The notes beneath the pieces are model-generated. The model saw nothing but the letters and a program-made list of their open reading frames with translations. It searched no databases and had not been told where the DNA came from. Positions 5,328 through 7,386 of a DNA stretch of 7,386 nt are shown here, in pieces (position 1 is the first letter of the stretch; every line of letters starts with the position of its first letter). Made by a program: the position numbers and the translations under genes. Origin of the DNA: JAAYCI01 sp047972265 (GTDB taxonomy: Bacteria; Bacillota; Clostridia; Oscillospirales; Ruminococcaceae); the NCBI GenBank assembly GCA_047972265.1, contig JBKEAM010000098.1, positions 1-7,386 of the forward strand, read 5' to 3'.

Positions 5328-6230
5328 ATGTTACTGCAAACCAACCGGCTAACACGCCGCTTTAAAGAAAAAACCGCGGTGGATGATTTTACCGCCAATT
5401 TTGCCCCCGGTGTATACGGCCTGCTTGGCCCAAACGGGGCGGGCAAAACCACCCTTATACGCATGCTGGCGGGTATTTTACAGCCCAGCGGGGGCCAGGT
5501 GCTGCTGGACGAAACCCCCATGCAGGCATTGGGAGAAAACTACCGCGCCCGGCTGGGCTACCTGCCCCAGCACTTTGGCTACTACCCCAGTTTTACCGCA
5601 CTGGATTTTTTGCTGTACATGGGTGCCGTAAAGGGGCTGCCAAAACCCTATACCCGGTTAGAATCCACCGACTTATTGGATAAGGTAGGCCTTACTGCCG
5701 AGGCAAACAAAAAAATAAAAACCTTTTCTGGCGGTATGCGCCAGCGCCTTGGCATTGCGCAGGCCATGCTGGGACGGCCGGATATACTGCTGCTGGACGA
5801 GCCCACCGCCGGGCTAGACCCCAAAGAGCGCATCCGCTTTAGAAATATGATTACCGACTATGCAAAAGAGCGGATTGTACTGCTTTCTACCCACATTGTA
5901 TCGGATGTAGAAAGCGCCGCCAACAGCGTATTGGTACTAAAAAAGGGCAGGCTGCTGCACCAAGGCGCACCCGCCGATATTTTGCAGGCGGTAGAGGGCA
6001 AGGTGTGGGAGTGCACCCTGCCCCTACGCGAAGCAGAGGAACTGTCTTTACATATGCCCACTACCAGTTTTAGGCACGAGGGCACCAACGTATTTTTGCG
6101 TGTGGTTTCTTCGGTGCCGCCCTGTGCGGGGGCGCGCCCAATCTCCCCCAGCCTGGAGGATTTGTACCTGTATTATTTTGCAGATGAGGAGGACGCCCCC
6201 AATGATGCCCCTGGTGCGTTACGAGCTTAA
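5328..6230 (+). CDS. ABC transporter ATP-binding protein
   Basis: A 300-residue ATPase that powers an ABC-2-type exporter from the cytoplasmic face. All motifs are intact: Walker A G-P-N-G-A-G-K-T (34-41), Q-loop Q81 in Y-L-P-Q, signature F-S-G-G-M-R-Q-R (133-140), Walker B I-L-L-L-D-E-P (153-159), D-loop G-L-D-P (162-165) and H-loop S-T-H (187-189). The segment after about 215 is a short C-terminal extension ending in an acidic tail. The ATG is preceded by GGGAG at a rather long 12-nt spacing; upstream in-frame starts would run far into the membrane-protein gene. Its placement after an ECF sigma and membrane protein resembles YxlF in the Bacillus sigY operon; the transported substrate is unknown. 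The 3' end contains the RBS and start of the permease. Confidence 0.95.
   Translation: MLLQTNRLTRRFKEKTAVDDFTANFAPGVYGLLGPNGAGKTTLIRMLAGILQPSGGQVLLDETPMQALGENYRARLGYLPQHFGYYPSFTALDFLLYMGAVKGLPKPYTRLESTDLLDKVGLTAEANKKIKTFSGGMRQRLGIAQAMLGRPDILLLDEPTAGLDPKERIRFRNMITDYAKERIVLLSTHIVSDVESAANSVLVLKKGRLLHQGAPADILQAVEGKVWECTLPLREAEELSLHMPTTSFRHEGTNVFLRVVSSVPPCAGARPISPSLEDLYLYYFADEEDAPNDAPGALRA
6187..6192 (+). promoter_or_regulatory. Ribosome binding site for the ABC permease
   Basis: AGGAGG inside the end of the ATPase gene lies 9 nt ahead of ATG 6202 and 12 nt ahead of ATG 6205. The first ATG is preferred. Confidence 0.7.
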
Positions 6231-7386
6231 AAAAATACGCCGCCGCCCCCTTACCCTTGTGGTGCTGGCAGGCTGCATGCTGTTAATTGCTTTTACTGTT
6301 ATTATGAATTTTACAAACGATACCGAGATTTTTTACAACAATGAAATTGCCACACCCCAAAACCAAACATTGTACCCAGACTATGAAGCCCCTGCCCTGC
6401 AAGCGGCCGGCGGCAGCGATGCGCAAACACTGCGCCGCCAGCGGTACGCGCATTTTGCCACTGTATGGGACGACGAATATGTGCAGCAACTTGCAGATGA
6501 TTACAATTTTTATGTAAATAACCCCCAAAACTACACAAACCAAATAGACGAGTTTGACACGATGGTGCGGGACAGCTACCTGCGGGAAAGCGGCCTTACT
6601 GCCGCCCAAATAGAAGAATACAACCTGCAAAACCCTCTATACAGCATGAAGCGGACCATACAATACGGCGAAGAGGGCCAAACATGGGATAAGGTAGGCT
6701 GGCTGCTTAATCGGTACTTTTTAAACGAAGACGGCAGCACCATACCCATTGCCACGGCCTTTCCCACTTCTGGTGGCAGTTTTCCTTTTGGTTTTTTTAA
6801 CGGGATAAATAAGGCGCTTACTTTTCAAACAGATTATATTGGCATATTTTTGGCCCTTATGGTGGTTGCGGGCATTGCTCCCCTTTTTTGCGAAGAAATA
6901 TCGCAAAATACAGCGCCCCTTTTGCTAAGCGCGCGGCATGGGCGCACCCGCCTTGTGCATGCAAAGCTTATTTCTACCATCCTTTATTGTATTGCCAGTA
7001 CGGTGCTGCTTTCTGGCGCGGTATTTTTACTGTGCGGCCTGCTAAACGGCTTTGATGGGCTAAACCTGTTTATGCAACTGCATACAGACCTAGACTATTC
7101 CCCCTGGGCACTTACGCTGGGCCAATACTTTGCGGTGCGCATGCTGCTGCAAATGGGGGCCGCTATGGTACTGGGCATGGTGGTTGCCCTGTTTTCGGCT
7201 TTGCTGTCTTCGGCCTTTCCCACATTGCTTTCGGGCATTGTTTTTATGGGGGCCAACTTGTTTGTACTTATTTGGCTGCGAGACCCTATGTACGAAAAAT
7301 GGGCGCATTTAATGCCCGCTACCGCCCTATTGCCCACCATATTTATGTATTTTACCCAGTGGCGCACCTTTGCCCTTGGCCCATGG
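6202..7386 (+). CDS. ABC-2-type permease, 3' end cut by the window
   Basis: The frame is open from ATG 6202 to the last base, giving 395 residues with no stop. Residues 1-16 are basic (Y-E-L-K-K-I-R-R-R, 7-15), then TM1 (about 17-36) leads to a large probably extracytoplasmic domain (about 37-210) rich in Asn, Gln, Tyr and Asp. Further hydrophobic segments follow at about 212-230, 258-280, 312-335, 340-360 and a start near 372. E231-E232 after TM2, in F-C-E-E-I-S, and the following G-R-T-R-L-V-H-A-K (247-255) fit the conserved cytoplasmic helix of ABC-2 permeases (E-x-x-x-G-T/x-x-x-L-L-x-x-P). Together with the upstream ATPase it should form an export or stress-relief transporter. It overlaps the ATPase by 29 nt. 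The C-terminus and any further operon genes are outside the window. Confidence 0.88.
   Translation, partial: MMPLVRYELKKIRRRPLTLVVLAGCMLLIAFTVIMNFTNDTEIFYNNEIATPQNQTLYPDYEAPALQAAGGSDAQTLRRQRYAHFATVWDDEYVQQLADDYNFYVNNPQNYTNQIDEFDTMVRDSYLRESGLTAAQIEEYNLQNPLYSMKRTIQYGEEGQTWDKVGWLLNRYFLNEDGSTIPIATAFPTSGGSFPFGFFNGINKALTFQTDYIGIFLALMVVAGIAPLFCEEISQNTAPLLLSARHGRTRLVHAKLISTILYCIASTVLLSGAVFLLCGLLNGFDGLNLFMQLHTDLDYSPWALTLGQYFAVRMLLQMGAAMVLGMVVALFSALLSSAFPTLLSGIVFMGANLFVLIWLRDPMYEKWAHLMPATALLPTIFMYFTQWRTFALGPW

Overview
The window looks like chromosomal DNA from a low-to-moderate-GC Firmicute, most likely an anaerobic Clostridia (Eubacteriales/Oscillospiraceae-like) gut or environmental species. This rests on strong Shine-Dalgarno sites, TTG and GTG starts, and the gene families present: a YoaP-type acetyltransferase and an ECF sigma factor heading an ABC-transporter operon. 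Genus and species cannot be read from the sequence. There are no rRNA, tRNA, CRISPR or recognisable transposase features.

Left part (1-3093). A small AT-rich gene (31-231, +, DUF4926-like) meets a minus-strand ankyrin-repeat gene head-on across a perfect 19-bp bidirectional terminator. The ankyrin gene (362-1417, -) is broken by two compensating single-base frameshifts, both in runs of six A. Upstream of it on the same strand lie two GNAT acetyltransferases: an AAC(6')-like protein (1590-2078) with its own terminator and promoter, and a YoaP-domain protein (2335-3093). A cluster of short GC-rich hairpins sits between the two GNAT genes.

Middle (3094-4052). A divergent intergenic region carries two related GTAAATT-type palindromes and a -10 box for a short conserved-hypothetical gene (3349-3683, +). 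That gene also appears frameshifted and ends at an intrinsic terminator (3738-3779). The next ~270 bases hold no gene, but do hold a small perfect hairpin and an ECF-type promoter.

Right part (4053-7386). A tightly packed + strand operon encodes an ECF sigma factor, a six-TM membrane protein, an ABC ATPase and an ABC-2-type permease cut by the window edge. Overlaps or gaps are 11 nt, 2 nt and 29 nt. The sigma gene is best started at a TTG (4053) with a strong RBS. Its first in-frame ATG (3978) would bury a well-formed ECF promoter (AAC-N17-CGT) inside the coding region. The arrangement suggests a self-activating stress or export module resembling in outline the Bacillus sigY-yxlCDEFG operon. 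In it the membrane protein sits where an anti-sigma factor would be expected but shows no zinc-anti-sigma motif.
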